Assembly: GCA_001557505.1 (NCBI GenBank)
Contig: LSAX01000001.1
Location: 2,914,001-2,978,000 of the forward strand
Length of the DNA: 64,000 nt
Direction of reading: 5' to 3'
Source: Reticulascus tulasneorum
Taxonomy: Eukaryota; Ascomycota; Sordariomycetes; Glomerellales; Reticulascaceae
The notes under the pieces were generated by a model. It searched no databases. It had not been told where the DNA came from and saw nothing but the letters and a program-made list of their open reading frames with translations. Shown one piece after another: positions 35,901 to 47,275 of this stretch (position 1 is its first letter; every line of letters begins with the position of its first letter). The translations under genes were made by a program, and so were the position numbers.

Positions 35901-38900
35901 GTTAAGAGACCGGCAATGCGGGTCCGGCAGTCAGCTGCATTGGTTAACACAGGGCAGCAGCGCCGGGCTGTGGGAGTCGGAAGTCGGGGGGGTTAGAGGC
36001 TAGAGAGGGGGAAGGGACAAATGGTTGTGTGCTTTTGCGTGAGAGATTGGGATTGGCGATCCGATGTGGGAGACGACCGGCCGGGACGAGATGGATGAAT
36101 AGCTACATATGATGGGTTGGAGCACGAGCCCTTGGGAGAGTATCAATTTGTTTGACCAGGGTTTGTTTCCCGGCTCAAACTGGGGGACGCAATGCAATGC
36201 CGTGCACAGCTAGCTTGGGAATGGGCCTTGGCAAGGCCGTCGTTATTAGTGTCTGGTCGTCAGCTCGTGGGAGAAGCACGTCAATTTGGGAGATGGAGTG
36301 GCCGCGGCAGGGTTGGACAGAGCTAGTTTAGCAGATGGATAAGGCGTCGTCATCCCTTTCGGAGGTCTTTTTCTTAATGGGGAAGGGTACAGGATTTCCA
36401 GTCGGATCAGAAACCCTCTTCTGATTGAACACGCAATTGACTTTTCGAGGTTTTATGCAAGGGGATGACTACGTACACTACGTCGTACTCCTCCGAGCCC
36501 TTCAAACACCCTCGGAGCTTGCCTGGTTCTGTTTAGCCAAAGGCCCGAGTCGTTTCTGGCGACCTAAGGGCGAGGGTTGCAAGGAGGCCATTCGTAAGTG
36601 GCCTGCTTTGCTACATACCCACCCACCAAGGTGCTGCGGACTTTGTCGTGGATATGCCTTTGTGAGAAAATGGTGAGACATTTACGAAAACAGTTGCGTC
36701 AAAAGTCTGCCAGTGCTTGAATCGCACCCACCCACGCCCACCAAGCCATCCATCTGCCTGTTCGCTCACAGCCCTACCTACCTGGATGCCTGGTGATGGG
36801 GGATGCCATGCCCAACGTTTATGTTTCGGTCGCGATCGTCCGTTCTAGACTCCCGGCTGTCTTTCGACCTTACTGCCTGGCCTTGCCAGGCCTTTCTGCC
36901 ATAAGCCGACAATCGCCGTTATCGTCCTCTGTTCCCGGACGAGCAAGTGACGGGCCGATGAGTTGCTTACAGGTTGATATTGCCAGTAGAATCACGAAAT
37001 GCTGTGACGCCTTCGGAGGATGGCTCACAAGCCCCGGCCAATAGAGCAAGGCTGGAGCCGAGTGGATGGGTGATACCAATCCTGGCGTACATCCATACGA
37101 TCTCTATAACGTTCCGCAGGTGTACGAAATAGGGACGGAACTACAGATTAAGTTCTAACGGAAAAGATGCTCACCATACAATAAACTCTGGCAGAGACAT
37201 ACCAGAGAGCTTCATGGGATACGTCCTGGAGGGCCTGGCCCAATCCAGGCGAGAGAGACAACGGGAGTATTGGATCAGGCTCATGAACCAAAATAACCTA
37301 TGTCGATGGCGGAATACAGATGTACATACCGTAGTACATACATAGTCCCCAGCCGGTAATAACTTCGTGTGTGACACGGCTCAGTCTTGACACTATTTCG
37401 AATAAAGTTTGTAGATCTCCCTCGAAAATTCCACCAACCCGAGGCAGCTGATGTGCGCGATCCCCCTCTCCTCAGGTGGCCTCGCCCTGGCTGGCCCTTG
37501 CGTGGGATGTACCGGGAGATTAGCACGCATCCAGCAAGCCAAGGCGACTGGTGAATCTCTATAATTCTTTATTGGAAAGTTCCCGCTGTTGATGAATTCA
37601 GATGGAGTCTCTCCCGTCGACAGAGAGGAGACCGTTTCGTTCTATCGCCGGGGGGTACTGTATCAATGTTGGCCTGGCCCACATGAGATTGCATTTAATC
37701 AGACCCAGGTCCCTCAGGGTCGCATTCCAGACCCGGCAATCAAGAAGAGTCTTACGTATGTCCCTTATTTCTGTAGGATTATAGCCCCGTGCCACCCATG
37801 TCCCGAATGGCACAAGGCGAATGGGGACACTTTCTCCTCACCTCCCACAGACATCGGAGGTGAAGTGATGAGAGGAGTGGCTGCATCTCGTAGTGCCTGG
37901 GGATGGATGCATGTTCCTGGTCACACGCTTCACATCTGAGGATGCCAAAACAACCTCAACTTCAGAAAGTTCAGATGGCGGCAAGCAGTCACTCTGCTTT
38001 GATCAATGGCTTTGACAAAAGATGATGGGGACATCAACCGCATTTGGCCAATCCAAACAACCCAAAACACAATCTGACGTCTCCGAAGCTGCCATCGTCG
38101 AACTCATCACCCCCGTCTTGATCATGACAGCGGCCCCCGCCTAGCCTAGGGTTTACTGCTAGCGTCAGGGTTGCAAACGGAACGAGGTTTTGAAGCCATG
38201 TACGAATAGTTACATGGGGAGTCGCCACAATCCATGTATCATTCGATGGCTTCCTGCTACAGACGCCTCCGGAGCTTCAGCCGTGGCCGTGTCACCTCCA
38301 GCTTCGGCTGGCCTCTCGCGCCTCTGAGAATCTCATCTGGTCCATGTATGGCGCTGTGCACCTAGCTACAGCTTATAAATATCATATTTATTGATCCTGT
38401 GCGTCCCAGTAATAAGCATCATCCAGGAACAGTGTCGCGGGCCGGTAACCCTGCATGACCGCCAGCGAATCAGCCCAACGACGACAATCGCTCGTTTGCC
38501 ATTTGGGGGGTTACAGTAAAGTACATTTTACGACCCCCTTGGCCAACTTGCAAGTAACTGGTTAAGTTACCCGTCCTTGTAACTGATGCTCCAATTCAAT
38601 CTTCAATTTGGATGGGCCAGCAGCGAGATGGTGTGGAGAAATGCATGGCGCAAATTCGTCCGGCAAAGTGCCGACTCTGGTCCTAAAGAAGCGCCTCTCG
38701 TCCGGCCGGAGCCCTAGGCCGAATGAGTTGATGTGCGTGACAAGCCGCAAGCAGATGTTCCCATGAATTAAAAAGTAATGAGCTCGATGGCGTCCAATTG
38801 CCCAAGTCTCTCTGAGACTCTGTTGCTCGGCGAGAGAGTTGGAACTTTGGTCCCTAGACTACGTAGTACATAAGTTACATAGACGCGGGTAAGACTTCAC

Positions 38901-39651
38901 GCCTCATCCTTGTCCATCCTTGTGCATCCCATCCCTGAAAGGTACAGCATCTGCTTATTTTCCCTTCCGTGCCAAGTGCTAACTAGTTTGGACACAAGCT
39001 TTGAGTCGGGCTGACAGGTGTCGCTCTTGAGACTAGCCACCATCTGAAGCCAAAACATTCTTTTGCAGCTTTGACATTCCGTGTGCTCTCTACATACATA
39101 TTTTTTCCGGCTTCTTCTTTCATCCCCCTGCTCAACTTGTGGCACCAGCCAGTTCTCAGATGCATTCGGTGCTTCCCAGCAACCATGGTTCTCAACTCTG
39201 GAACTGAAGCTTGACCCAGGGCAGGTCGACGCGCCATGCCCGGCATTAACGCTCTTTGGTGCCATTCAAGTCTCCCGTCTTCAATTCAACCTATATCCCT
39301 TGCTAGCCATCGATACTGGCCTCTTGGTCTGAGAAGTTGTACCACCTCTGACCCCGCGGTTTTCCCCCACCCAAAACTATCAGAAACAGAGCTGCGACCA
39401 CTCCTGCGTCTCCCCCAAAGACACGGCTTGCATACCTTTATCACAAAGGGTAAAGAACTGCGTTGGCGTATGTACGCTCGTAGACGTTATCCAAGACCGT
39501 TTCCCCTGATATCGGTGTCTCAGACCTCTGTATCTCTTGCGCTTCAACACGGCTCGCCAAGCAGTCTTCTTTATAAGTGCCTTCCTGTTCCATCATCCCA
39601 TGGGATCTGCTTAAGCTAGTAACCCATGAGAATTCGAGAGATAACAGCAAT
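35901..39651. promoter_or_regulatory. 3.75 kb divergent region between regulator and MFS transporter
   Basis: This gap separates the divergent starts of the zinc-finger regulator and the MFS transporter. It contains CCGGCCGG at 36077-36084 and again at 38702-38709, the second inside the perfect palindrome TCCGGCCGGA. ACTACGTAGT is at 38858-38867, and a CCTACCTACC run lies near 36775. ORFs up to 127 codons are present (for example 37589-37939 and 39236-39619), but none shows motifs or a splice pattern that I can support. Confidence 0.5.
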
Positions 39652-41616
39652 ATGTATCAGCGTACGGATAGCGTGGTGCCAGTCCTGAGTGCAGAGAGTG
39701 ACAGTGCCAGTCATGGGAGGCCACCGAGAAGGACTCTGGGGAATGTCAGGTTACGACACGAAGAAACTCACGAGATCATCCTCATACCTACACCATCCGA
39801 CGACCCGAACGATCCTCTAAACTGGTAGGTACCTGATCTTGAATGGCTACCTGGAAGCAAAAGCTAAAGTGTCATTCTGAAGGCCGCAATGGTACAAATA
39901 CTATATGGCTGGGCTCATATGTCTGGCTATGATGATGTGCAACTTCTTGGCTGCTGGTACTATCTCAAGTCCTCCAAACTACATAGATATAGACACTAAC
40001 CTCAAGATAGGGCCTACAATTGCCATAGTGGAGACTGCTTTGGAATTCTTCCCAAATGCTCCCATAAATGGGACGGTTTCTCAAGCTATTGCTCAGACGG
40101 CGTACTTTTTTACCACGACCGCCCTGCTGCAAGGAACGGGAAACTTCTTCTGGATGCCCATCGTCAACAAGTATGGAAGACGACCCGTCTACATTGCCAG
40201 CTATGCGTTGTACTTCGCCTGTGCCATATGGCTATGCCTTGATCACTCGTATGCCGGCTTCTTAGCTGGACGAATTATCATGGGTTTCGGCGCCGGAGCT
40301 GCAGAAACGATTGCCCCGGTTTCCATCGCTGACGTGTTCTTCCTACACGAACGCGGCGCCATCATGGCGTAAGTTAACTTAGTACCATGTGAATGTTAGT
40401 GCCCACTAACGCAAGACAGATTGTATACTTCTTTCCTATCCATCGGTGTCGCGTTGGGCATCATCATCTCTGGGTTCGTATCCTCTCGACACCTCATGCC
40501 ACTGTTGATTGTGTTTCTAACCATCACCAGGCTTGTCACAATCCACCACAACTGGAGAGTGATCTACCAGGTTGCTGCAGCAATAATTGGCTTTGTACTT
40601 CTGCTCGCCATCTTCACCTTCCCCGAGACAGCCTACACCCGGGACAACCATAAGGCGGAACGGTGCACAGGTTCATTTGATGGGGAGAAGCCTACCTCCC
40701 ATGTGTCTGATACTGAGCGTGGCCCCAAGCCGATGCCCCAGAAGCAGTCCTATCTCTCATCGCTAAAGATCTTCAACAAGACACTGAGTGAGGAGAGCGT
40801 CATCAAGATGTTCTTCCGTCCGCTCGGCCTAATCTGCCTGCCACCTGTTCTGTGGGCGGCATTGGTGCAGTCGGTAACAATCGGCTTCCTGGTTGCTGTA
40901 ACCTCGAATGTCGCCCCAGCATTTGAAGCAAGCTACGGCTTCCAGCCATATCAAGTAGGGTTGTGTTTCGTCTCAGCCATAGTCGGCTCCATCCTGGGAA
41001 TCCCTGCTGGTGGCCAGCTTGGAGACAAGGTCGCAGACTGGTTCACCAAACGGAACGGCGGGGTCAGAGACCCCGAGATGCGTCTCCCTGCCATGATGCT
41101 ATGTTTGATCACCACTCCTTTAGCTCTCGTGCTTTACGGTGTCGGCATCCAACATCAGCTGCACTGGATATGTCCTACCATTGGTCTCGGGCTCTGTAAG
41201 TCACGTACCAATCAGTTCACTGCATGTCAAAGGCTAACACTAGCTAGTGAACTTTTCAATAGCTCAAGGGACGAATGTTTGTCTGGTGTATGTTATCGAT
41301 GCATATCGTCCAGTTGCTGGCGAAGTCACCCTAGCTGTCATGGGCTTCAAATGTAAGCAGACTTCCACGTTAACGTCAAGGCAGAGACTGATCTATTGCA
41401 GCCCTGTTCGGCTTCCTCTTGTCATTCTATACGAATCCCTGGATAGAAAAGGCCGGATATCAAGATGCGTACGGGGCCATGGCGGGTATTTCTGTGCTAA
41501 TCTTGTTCATGTGGGTTCCCCTGTACTTCTGGGGAAAGAAAGTCCGACTTGCGACTTGGAATTGGCCGGTGATCTCGTATATCCATTGGAACGATGATCG
41601 AGAGGTCGGAGAATAA
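39652..41616 (+). CDS. Major facilitator superfamily transporter
   Basis: This is a proton-coupled small-molecule transporter of 584 residues from exons 39652-39824, 39883-40368, 40420-41195, 41248-41352 and 41402-41616. It opens with a hydrophilic tail, then DDPNDPLNWPQWYKYYMAGL, the entry to TM1 typical of fungal DHA-type exporters. The loop 2-3 signature is MPIVNKYGRRPVY, followed by GRIIMGFGAGAAETIAPVSI. A charged central loop (about 290-340) separates the two six-helix halves, and the C-terminal half includes SYGFQPYQVGLCF and GNPAGG-like turns. It resembles drug or metabolite exporters, but the substrate is unknown. The stop lies 293 bp from the convergent dehydrogenase stop. A T-run follows the coding end at about 41619-41631. 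Confidence 0.92.
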
Positions 41617-41909
41617 CTTTTTTTTTTTTTGCGCTTATTGGCAAGGGATGGTGTTTTGGCACTTGGGTATATCCTGTATTATTTTCTCTGGTGTTGGTCT
41701 GCAATTTGTATGCAAATTCTCCAACTTCGCACGACAAGTGTTTTCATGCAGTGGGACGGGATGTGGGAGACTGCTAGGTTTTGTCTTCGTCTGCCGGCTG
41801 TCGTTTGCATCAGCCACGGAAAGACGGCCTCCCGAAGCGTTACACACGATTTACTCGGTTTTCGTCTGTCAGTCCGTTGGGAATGGTCGTTTGTCCGAGA
41901 CCGGCAGAA

Positions 41910-42791
41910 TTACAAGGCCATACCCCCGTCGATGATAGCATTCACACCAGTAACACTCTTACTCTTCACGAAGCAGAGTACCTGCTCAGCGACGTCCTCG
42001 ACCGTTGCAAAGCGCTTAAGCGGAGTCTGCTGCCTCAAATCCTCTTGTTTTTCGCTGGAGAATTTCAAACCCCAATCCTGTATTTGTAACGTTATTCCTC
42101 TGAATCGAGGTGCAACCGAGACGAGACGAGACGTGAGACATGACTTACCGTCAGCATCAGACCCGGTGACACAGTGTTGACTCGTATTCTTGGACATGCG
42201 CATTTGGCCAGCCCTTTTGCGAGGTGGATTTGGGCGGCTTTCGTGACGGAATAGGCCTGACTCGTGTGAGGAGGAAATATCGAACGTGCATCTCATTGGA
42301 TTACTCACAAGTGAACTCCCGCTGGGCTTCACTCCGGCAAGTGAAGCGGTAGTGATGAAGACCCCTTCCGATTCGTCCAGGTATTTCCTGGCAGCATGCA
42401 TAAGGAAAAGGTGAGACTTGACGTTCATATTGAAGCAACGATCCCAATCCTCCTCGAACACATTGTCATCTAGGTCTTCAAAGTTCCGGAATCGGGTCCA
42501 GCCTCCATTGGAAAAGACCACATCCAATCTTCCCATGACTAAGATGGTCTCCTCAACCAACTGCCGAAGTTCGTCCCGCTCGGCCAGATCAGCCTTTATC
42601 AGGTGGAAGTTCTTCTCTTCATCCTTCGGCAGCGACGACAAGGTCTGCAACTCTAGCAGCAGCTTCTCTGCCCTCTCGGTATTGCTGCTGTAGTTCACGA
42701 CTACGCGCATTCCGTTCCTGGAGAAGAGCCGGGCAGTCGCGGCGCCGAGTCCCGCACTGCCGGCGGTAACGAGCGCAACCGGGGTGGCCAT
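41910..42791 (-). CDS. Short-chain dehydrogenase/reductase
   Basis: This is an NAD(P)-dependent oxidoreductase of the classical SDR family, 252 residues, from exons 42791-42309, 42256-42149 and 42077-41910. All introns are phase 0 with GTGAGT or GTAAGT donors. The cofactor site is VTAGSAGLGAAT, and the adenine/phosphate region NYSSNTERA with a basic-poor pocket does not settle NADH versus NADPH. The active site is formed by Ser in ITTASLAG and by Y163-S-V-T-K167. VNTVSPGLMLTDWG and the C-terminal TGVNAIIDGGMAL complete the family pattern. SNGGWTRF replaces the usual NNAG motif. The gene is divergent from the monooxygenase fusion, so they may share a promoter. Confidence 0.93.
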   Translation of the reverse strand: MATPVALVTAGSAGLGAATARLFSRNGMRVVVNYSSNTERAEKLLLELQTLSSLPKDEEKNFHLIKADLAERDELRQLVEETILVMGRLDVVFSNGGWTRFRNFEDLDDNVFEEDWDRCFNMNVKSHLFLMHAARKYLDESEGVFITTASLAGVKPSGSSLVSNPMRCTFDISSSHESGLFRHESRPNPPRKRAGQMRMSKNTSQHCVTGSDADGKSCLTSRLVSVAPRFRGITLQIQDWGLKFSSEKQEDLRQQTPLKRFATVEDVAEQVLCFVKSKSVTGVNAIIDGGMAL

Positions 42792-44025
42792 GATGTAGGT
42801 GTTCGGTGAAAGAGAGAAAAGAGAATGAGGTCGCGCAATTGCAGCGAGCAACTGCTGAGGATGGCAACAGCAGAGGTTAGGATTTCGCAGAAAACGAAAC
42901 AGTGGCGTCTATACATTAGCTCAAGCGCCGGCCAAATGCTGCTTTTAGAAGGTGACCTCGCCCTGCAGACGTTGAGGCGGGTACCGGACGATACTCCGAT
43001 AGGTAGGAGATATGTTTAGTCCAAGGGAGCCAAACGCTACGGAGTCCGGCTACCATGCAGATGTTTCCTGGTCTTCGGCACGAGTAAATGTAACCGGTAG
43101 TGTGATTCGTCCCATCTTTGGACGCTGGTCACCCCCCTTGCCGATGATCCCCCAGCAGTTGATTGTTGTAAGGATGGGGAATGTGTGCAAATGTGGTAGT
43201 TGGGACGGAAGCCCCCCCCTTGTCCCCCCACCTTTCCGGTCGATGCCCCTCCCAACATCCCGGTGCCGAAGCTACCGTAGGCGATGCTCATGGGGCGATC
43301 ATCCACACGTCAGAGTTCTGGTATGCTTCTCCCCACAGAGGAAATGTCTAGTATGACTTAGTCCGGGGGCATACGAGGTGAGGCTATACGGTTGCAGTGC
43401 GCATCTGGCTATTGATTTCATGCATGAATGGTGCTCTACAGGAGGGTGGCGACCGTCCCCTACGGGTCTCCCAAAGATCTTCGCTTTCCGGGTCGTGTAT
43501 GTGGGGAGATTCAGTGTGGGAGCCGTGCCACCGCTCCCGTGCCACCAACTACAGCGATGAGGGTGCCTAGATCCCTCCCTATTCACCTAGTCAGCGCTCG
43601 CGACCAGTCATGCGATGTGGTTCTTTGCTGGATTCTCGAGCGCGCGACGGGTACGAGCAACGCCCGAATCTGCGTGTGTAGGTGTTGGGACGTACGTGGC
43701 TTGCAAGCTATCTACGTATGCTCCCATCTTGTCCTAGCCAACCAGTACATGGTCAGAAGTACACCGCCCGGAGCCCGAGATGTGACGAGATGGAGCCTTT
43801 GGCCGAAAGGGGCGGTCGGTAGGCATACTTTCTTTTCCTTTTCACTTCTCTTTTGTTGACCTATGCCTTGTTCCAACGGTGTTCGCTTATAACATACCTT
43901 CCTGGCCGGCACACTAGCCTGTGATGCCATAAGACTATACTCGCCCTGTTGGCCTTCCATACCTCTCATCACTGTTCTCCATATCCCCACCTTCCGAGTC
44001 TCACGGAAGCCTCCTGAACAACGCT
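42792..44025. promoter_or_regulatory. Divergent promoter between the SDR and the monooxygenase fusion
   Basis: This is 1234 bp between two starts facing away from each other. CGGAGTCCG at 43040-43048 is an inverted CGG pair with a 3-nt spacer, the type of element bound by some Zn2Cys6 factors. GATAGGTAGGAGATA lies near 42998. ORFs in the gap (for example 43428-43859) have no recognisable content. Confidence 0.5.
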
Positions 44026-46518
44026 ATGATTTCCGGGGATCGTCAAATGTCATCTGCAGCAGGTATTTCAAGCCATGCGTCTCGAAATGAGTCCCTTCAA
44101 CTGCCTCTCAAGATTGCTATCGTCGGGGCCGGCATAGGAGGTTTGACTGCTGCCATAGGGTTTCGACGTGCAGGTCATCAAGTTGATGTATGTCCTTTAT
44201 GAACACATCCCGTCACATCACCAAAGTTTATGCTCACACCGGACTACGCCATAGTTATTCGAGCAATCCCGTTGTGCCAACGAAACGGGTGCCGCTGTTC
44301 ATCTAGCACCAAACTCCAATGGTATTCTACGACGGTGGGGAATATACGCCGAGGAGTTTGGTGCCTGCACCATGTCTGGCCTAGTTGAAAGACAACAAGA
44401 TGGAAGCTTGTTCCGAATGGTTGATCTCACGACACCGAACAAGCAATGGCAGCATCCTTGGCACCTTGTCCACAGAGTAGCCTTTCACAACGAGCTGAAA
44501 CGAATCGCAACAACAGAAACTGGTGTTGGCCCCACAGCGAGGTTGCATTATCCAAACAAAGTGATTCGAGTGGATCCGGAATCTGGGACGATCACTCTTG
44601 AGACTGATATTGCAGTTGTTGCCGATGTTATTGTTGGTGCAGATGGCATATTTTCCAAGACTCGAAAATTCGTTGCTGGGGCCGAGTCCAAGCTACTCAG
44701 CTCTGGGAAAGCAGCTTTCCGGTTTCTAATCTCTCGGTCGGTAGTAGAAGAGGATCCTATCACGAAGCCACTTGTTGCAAAGTTGGATTCCCTTTCGATA
44801 TGGTATGGCGCGGATAGGCGGGTGGTCATGTACCCTTGCAGTAACAACGCAGAGTTAAACTTTGTGCTCATCCATCCTGACACTGCGTCCCATGCAACGC
44901 CGGGCGATGGTGCGTCTCATTTCATAAATAAGTTGGCAGGAAACTGACAACTGAACAGACTGGGACAAGACTGCCTCGATTGAGCAAGTACTCAAAGTTT
45001 TCCACGACTTCGATCCCGCACTGAAAAGGTTGATAACAAAAGTCAGTCCGGGAGGATTGAAGGTGTGGCCTTTGTTTGACATGGAAAATTTGACGTCGTG
45101 GACGAAGGGCAAGTTGGTGCTACTCGGCGACGCCGCTCACCCACTTACACCGCGTAAGTGCCACCCAAAATATCCGTAAGTGCCTGACATTAATGCCAAC
45201 AACATACAGACCAAGGCCAAGGTGCAGGCCAGGCAATTGAAGATGCTGCGGCGCTTGCCACAGTCCTGCCACTAGGCATTTCTCCTTTTGAGGTTCCGGA
45301 ACGACTAAGACTGTACGAGGAAATTCGGTCAACTCGAGCGCAGACCATCCAAGAATACTCACGACAGGCCGGAAAAGACTGGGTAGACGGCAGACCCCAA
45401 ATTGACAGTACGTACCGATGAACTCCCTTCCCCATTACTATGCGGCTGGTGGCTTGCCGAACACATGCTTAAGACACTTTCCCATTCATCCCTTGATATG
45501 CTTGCGGTGCTGCTTCTTTGCCCCCAGAAGAAGAGTTGCCATACCGGCCGGCATTTTACCCCAGTGGCAACGCCTCAAGCCGACTCATTTGCTAACTTGT
45601 GTAGTGATGGCGTATACCAACTACAACTTTGGTCACGATGAGTCCGATAACTCGAGGAACATTTTAAATAGATGGCTATGGTCAAAACATCGGAAAGACT
45701 TTCACCGTGGAATGCACACGGCCTCTAGGCCCTTTCCGAGTCTAATACAAGAACAGCCTCCACTTGATCCTGGGAAAGGGGATTTCAGTACCATGTCGAT
45801 TCGATTCAAAACCTCCAGGACTTACTTACAAACACTACTACCGACGCAATATTTTGCGTTCAAGGAGCCTGGGACAGTATGCTTCGCAGAGTTCCGTGTC
45901 TCCAAACTACACAAGCTGCCTTGGCTTAGTGGAGGCGAGTACACCAGCTTTGGCCTCTACATCCAAGGAGTGCAATACAAGAAACGGGATGGCGGTCTCG
46001 TGGAAGGTGCTTATATACCGATTTTACTCGAAAGCTTGACTGGATCTATCGTTGATGGTTCGAAAATGGTTGGGATGTCTAAGGCCCTCTGCGACATTGA
46101 TGTCCAAGAGTCCGCGGATTCGTGCCGAATGAACGCGTCTTGGAGGGGAAACATATTCGCAGAGATATCTGTAGACAGTCTCAAAGCTGAGGCTCTTAGT
46201 CCTCATCGTAACTTGGGCGGTAAGATCCTCGCCTACAGACATCTGCCTGGAGATGGCCTTTCGGGAAAGGCGGACATTGAATATGCTGTTGCTGGGTCAC
46301 AGGATCGTGCGATGAATGATGAACCAGACACGATACGCTCGGTATCAGCGTCGAGAAGTGCATTTGTGAAGATAAGTGCACTCGACAAGCATTCCGAACC
46401 TACACTTCATCATTATGTTTCCCTTCTGGTCGAGATACCCATTTACGAGGTTGTTGATGCGATGATTGTTCACGGCAGTGGCAGTACAGATACCTCCTTA
46501 CTTAAGCGTATTGAATAA
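44026..46518 (+). CDS. FAD-dependent monooxygenase fused to an acetoacetate-decarboxylase-like domain
   Basis: I predict a two-domain enzyme of 707 residues from exons 44026-44187, 44255-44909, 44959-45153, 45210-45407 and 45605-46518. Residues 1 to about 430 are a group A flavin monooxygenase resembling salicylate hydroxylases: GAGIGGLTAAIGF for FAD, VIVGADGIFSKTR, and LLGDAAHPLTPHQGQGAGQA. About 460-700 resembles the acetoacetate decarboxylase fold, with YIPILLESLTGSIVDGSKM and GMSKALCDI, whose Lys may correspond to the Schiff-base lysine. Exon 5 opens with AYTNYNFGHDESDNS, which I take as the end of the monooxygenase module, in the same frame as the second domain, so fusion is favoured over two genes. 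If intron 4 were retained, translation would stop at once after the monooxygenase. A plausible chemistry is hydroxylation followed by decarboxylation of an aromatic or beta-keto acid; this is inference. Confidence 0.82.
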
Positions 46519-47275
46519 TGAAGATAGTTAATATGGCATACATGGGAGATTATGCCGCTAAAAGATGTTTGAGGCTTGGAACTAAGCTTCCTCGAAGGGT
46601 GCTTCGTTCATCCGGCAGCGACAGTCAATAACAGTCCAAAGCCCTGCCTTTCGGCTTCCTATGTTCGGCTTGCTCCAAGTTCGAAGAATCTGGCCACCAA
46701 TCGGCTTGTGGCAGGGCATTGTGGCGGCGATCTCAGCGCCACTCCGCACTCTCCACTGGGACCAAGGTGTGCTGCTTAACTTAACCCACAAGCATCCGCC
46801 TACATACGATAAGGCAGGGGGTGTTAGTTACGATAAGGCTTCCCAGGATCCATAAGGCAGACCGACTAAGTAGGTCGTGTGTCCTGGGCTTGTCTCGGAT
46901 TGCCCCTCAAGCACCAAAACCAGACCGTTTATTGATTACTCGGTCTTCGCCGTCCAGCCTTTCTATGGGCTTCCAAACCGAAGAGTTCGGAATACAGATG
47001 CCTAAGAGCGAGCAGGTAAAGTCCCGAGCTATTTGTTACCCCCCCATCTTGTGATTTTGGCTGTTCTTTCGTCATGCTGACCTATCTAATCTTTACTTTC
47101 TAGAACATCCACTGCCATTACGATCCGTCGGCCTCCTTGCGCCTTCGACTCTCCCGAACTGTGCCAGAGACTCAAACCTGTTTAGTCGGATAGCAAACCG
47201 AAAATTCATTTCTCAGTCGCGCCGAAGAGCATTTTGAATCTTCCTTTAGAAACGCATCGTGCAGATGTCCTAAAT
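46519..47275. promoter_or_regulatory. Upstream region of the FYVE-RING gene, with a possible leader intron
   Basis: This is 757 bp between two + strand genes. A GTAAAG..CTGACC..TTTCTAG arrangement at 47016-47103 has the look of an intron in the 5' untranslated region of the next gene. AAGTAGGTCG lies near 46867. No separate gene is supported. Confidence 0.4.

Noticed and set aside
37589..37939. 116-codon + strand ORF in the regulator/MFS gap
   Set aside because: No homology I recognise and no splice continuation. A similar-length ORF lies on the opposite strand.
41629..42180. 183-codon + strand ORF overlapping the 3' ends of the MFS and SDR genes
   Set aside because: It is antisense to the SDR C-terminus and its sequence has no domain.
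45418..45606. ATG at 45418 as the start of a separate decarboxylase-like gene
   Set aside because: The segment 45418-45600 encodes unconserved-looking sequence, while splicing 45407 to 45605 restores a monooxygenase-like C-terminus in the same frame. The fusion is preferred but not proven.
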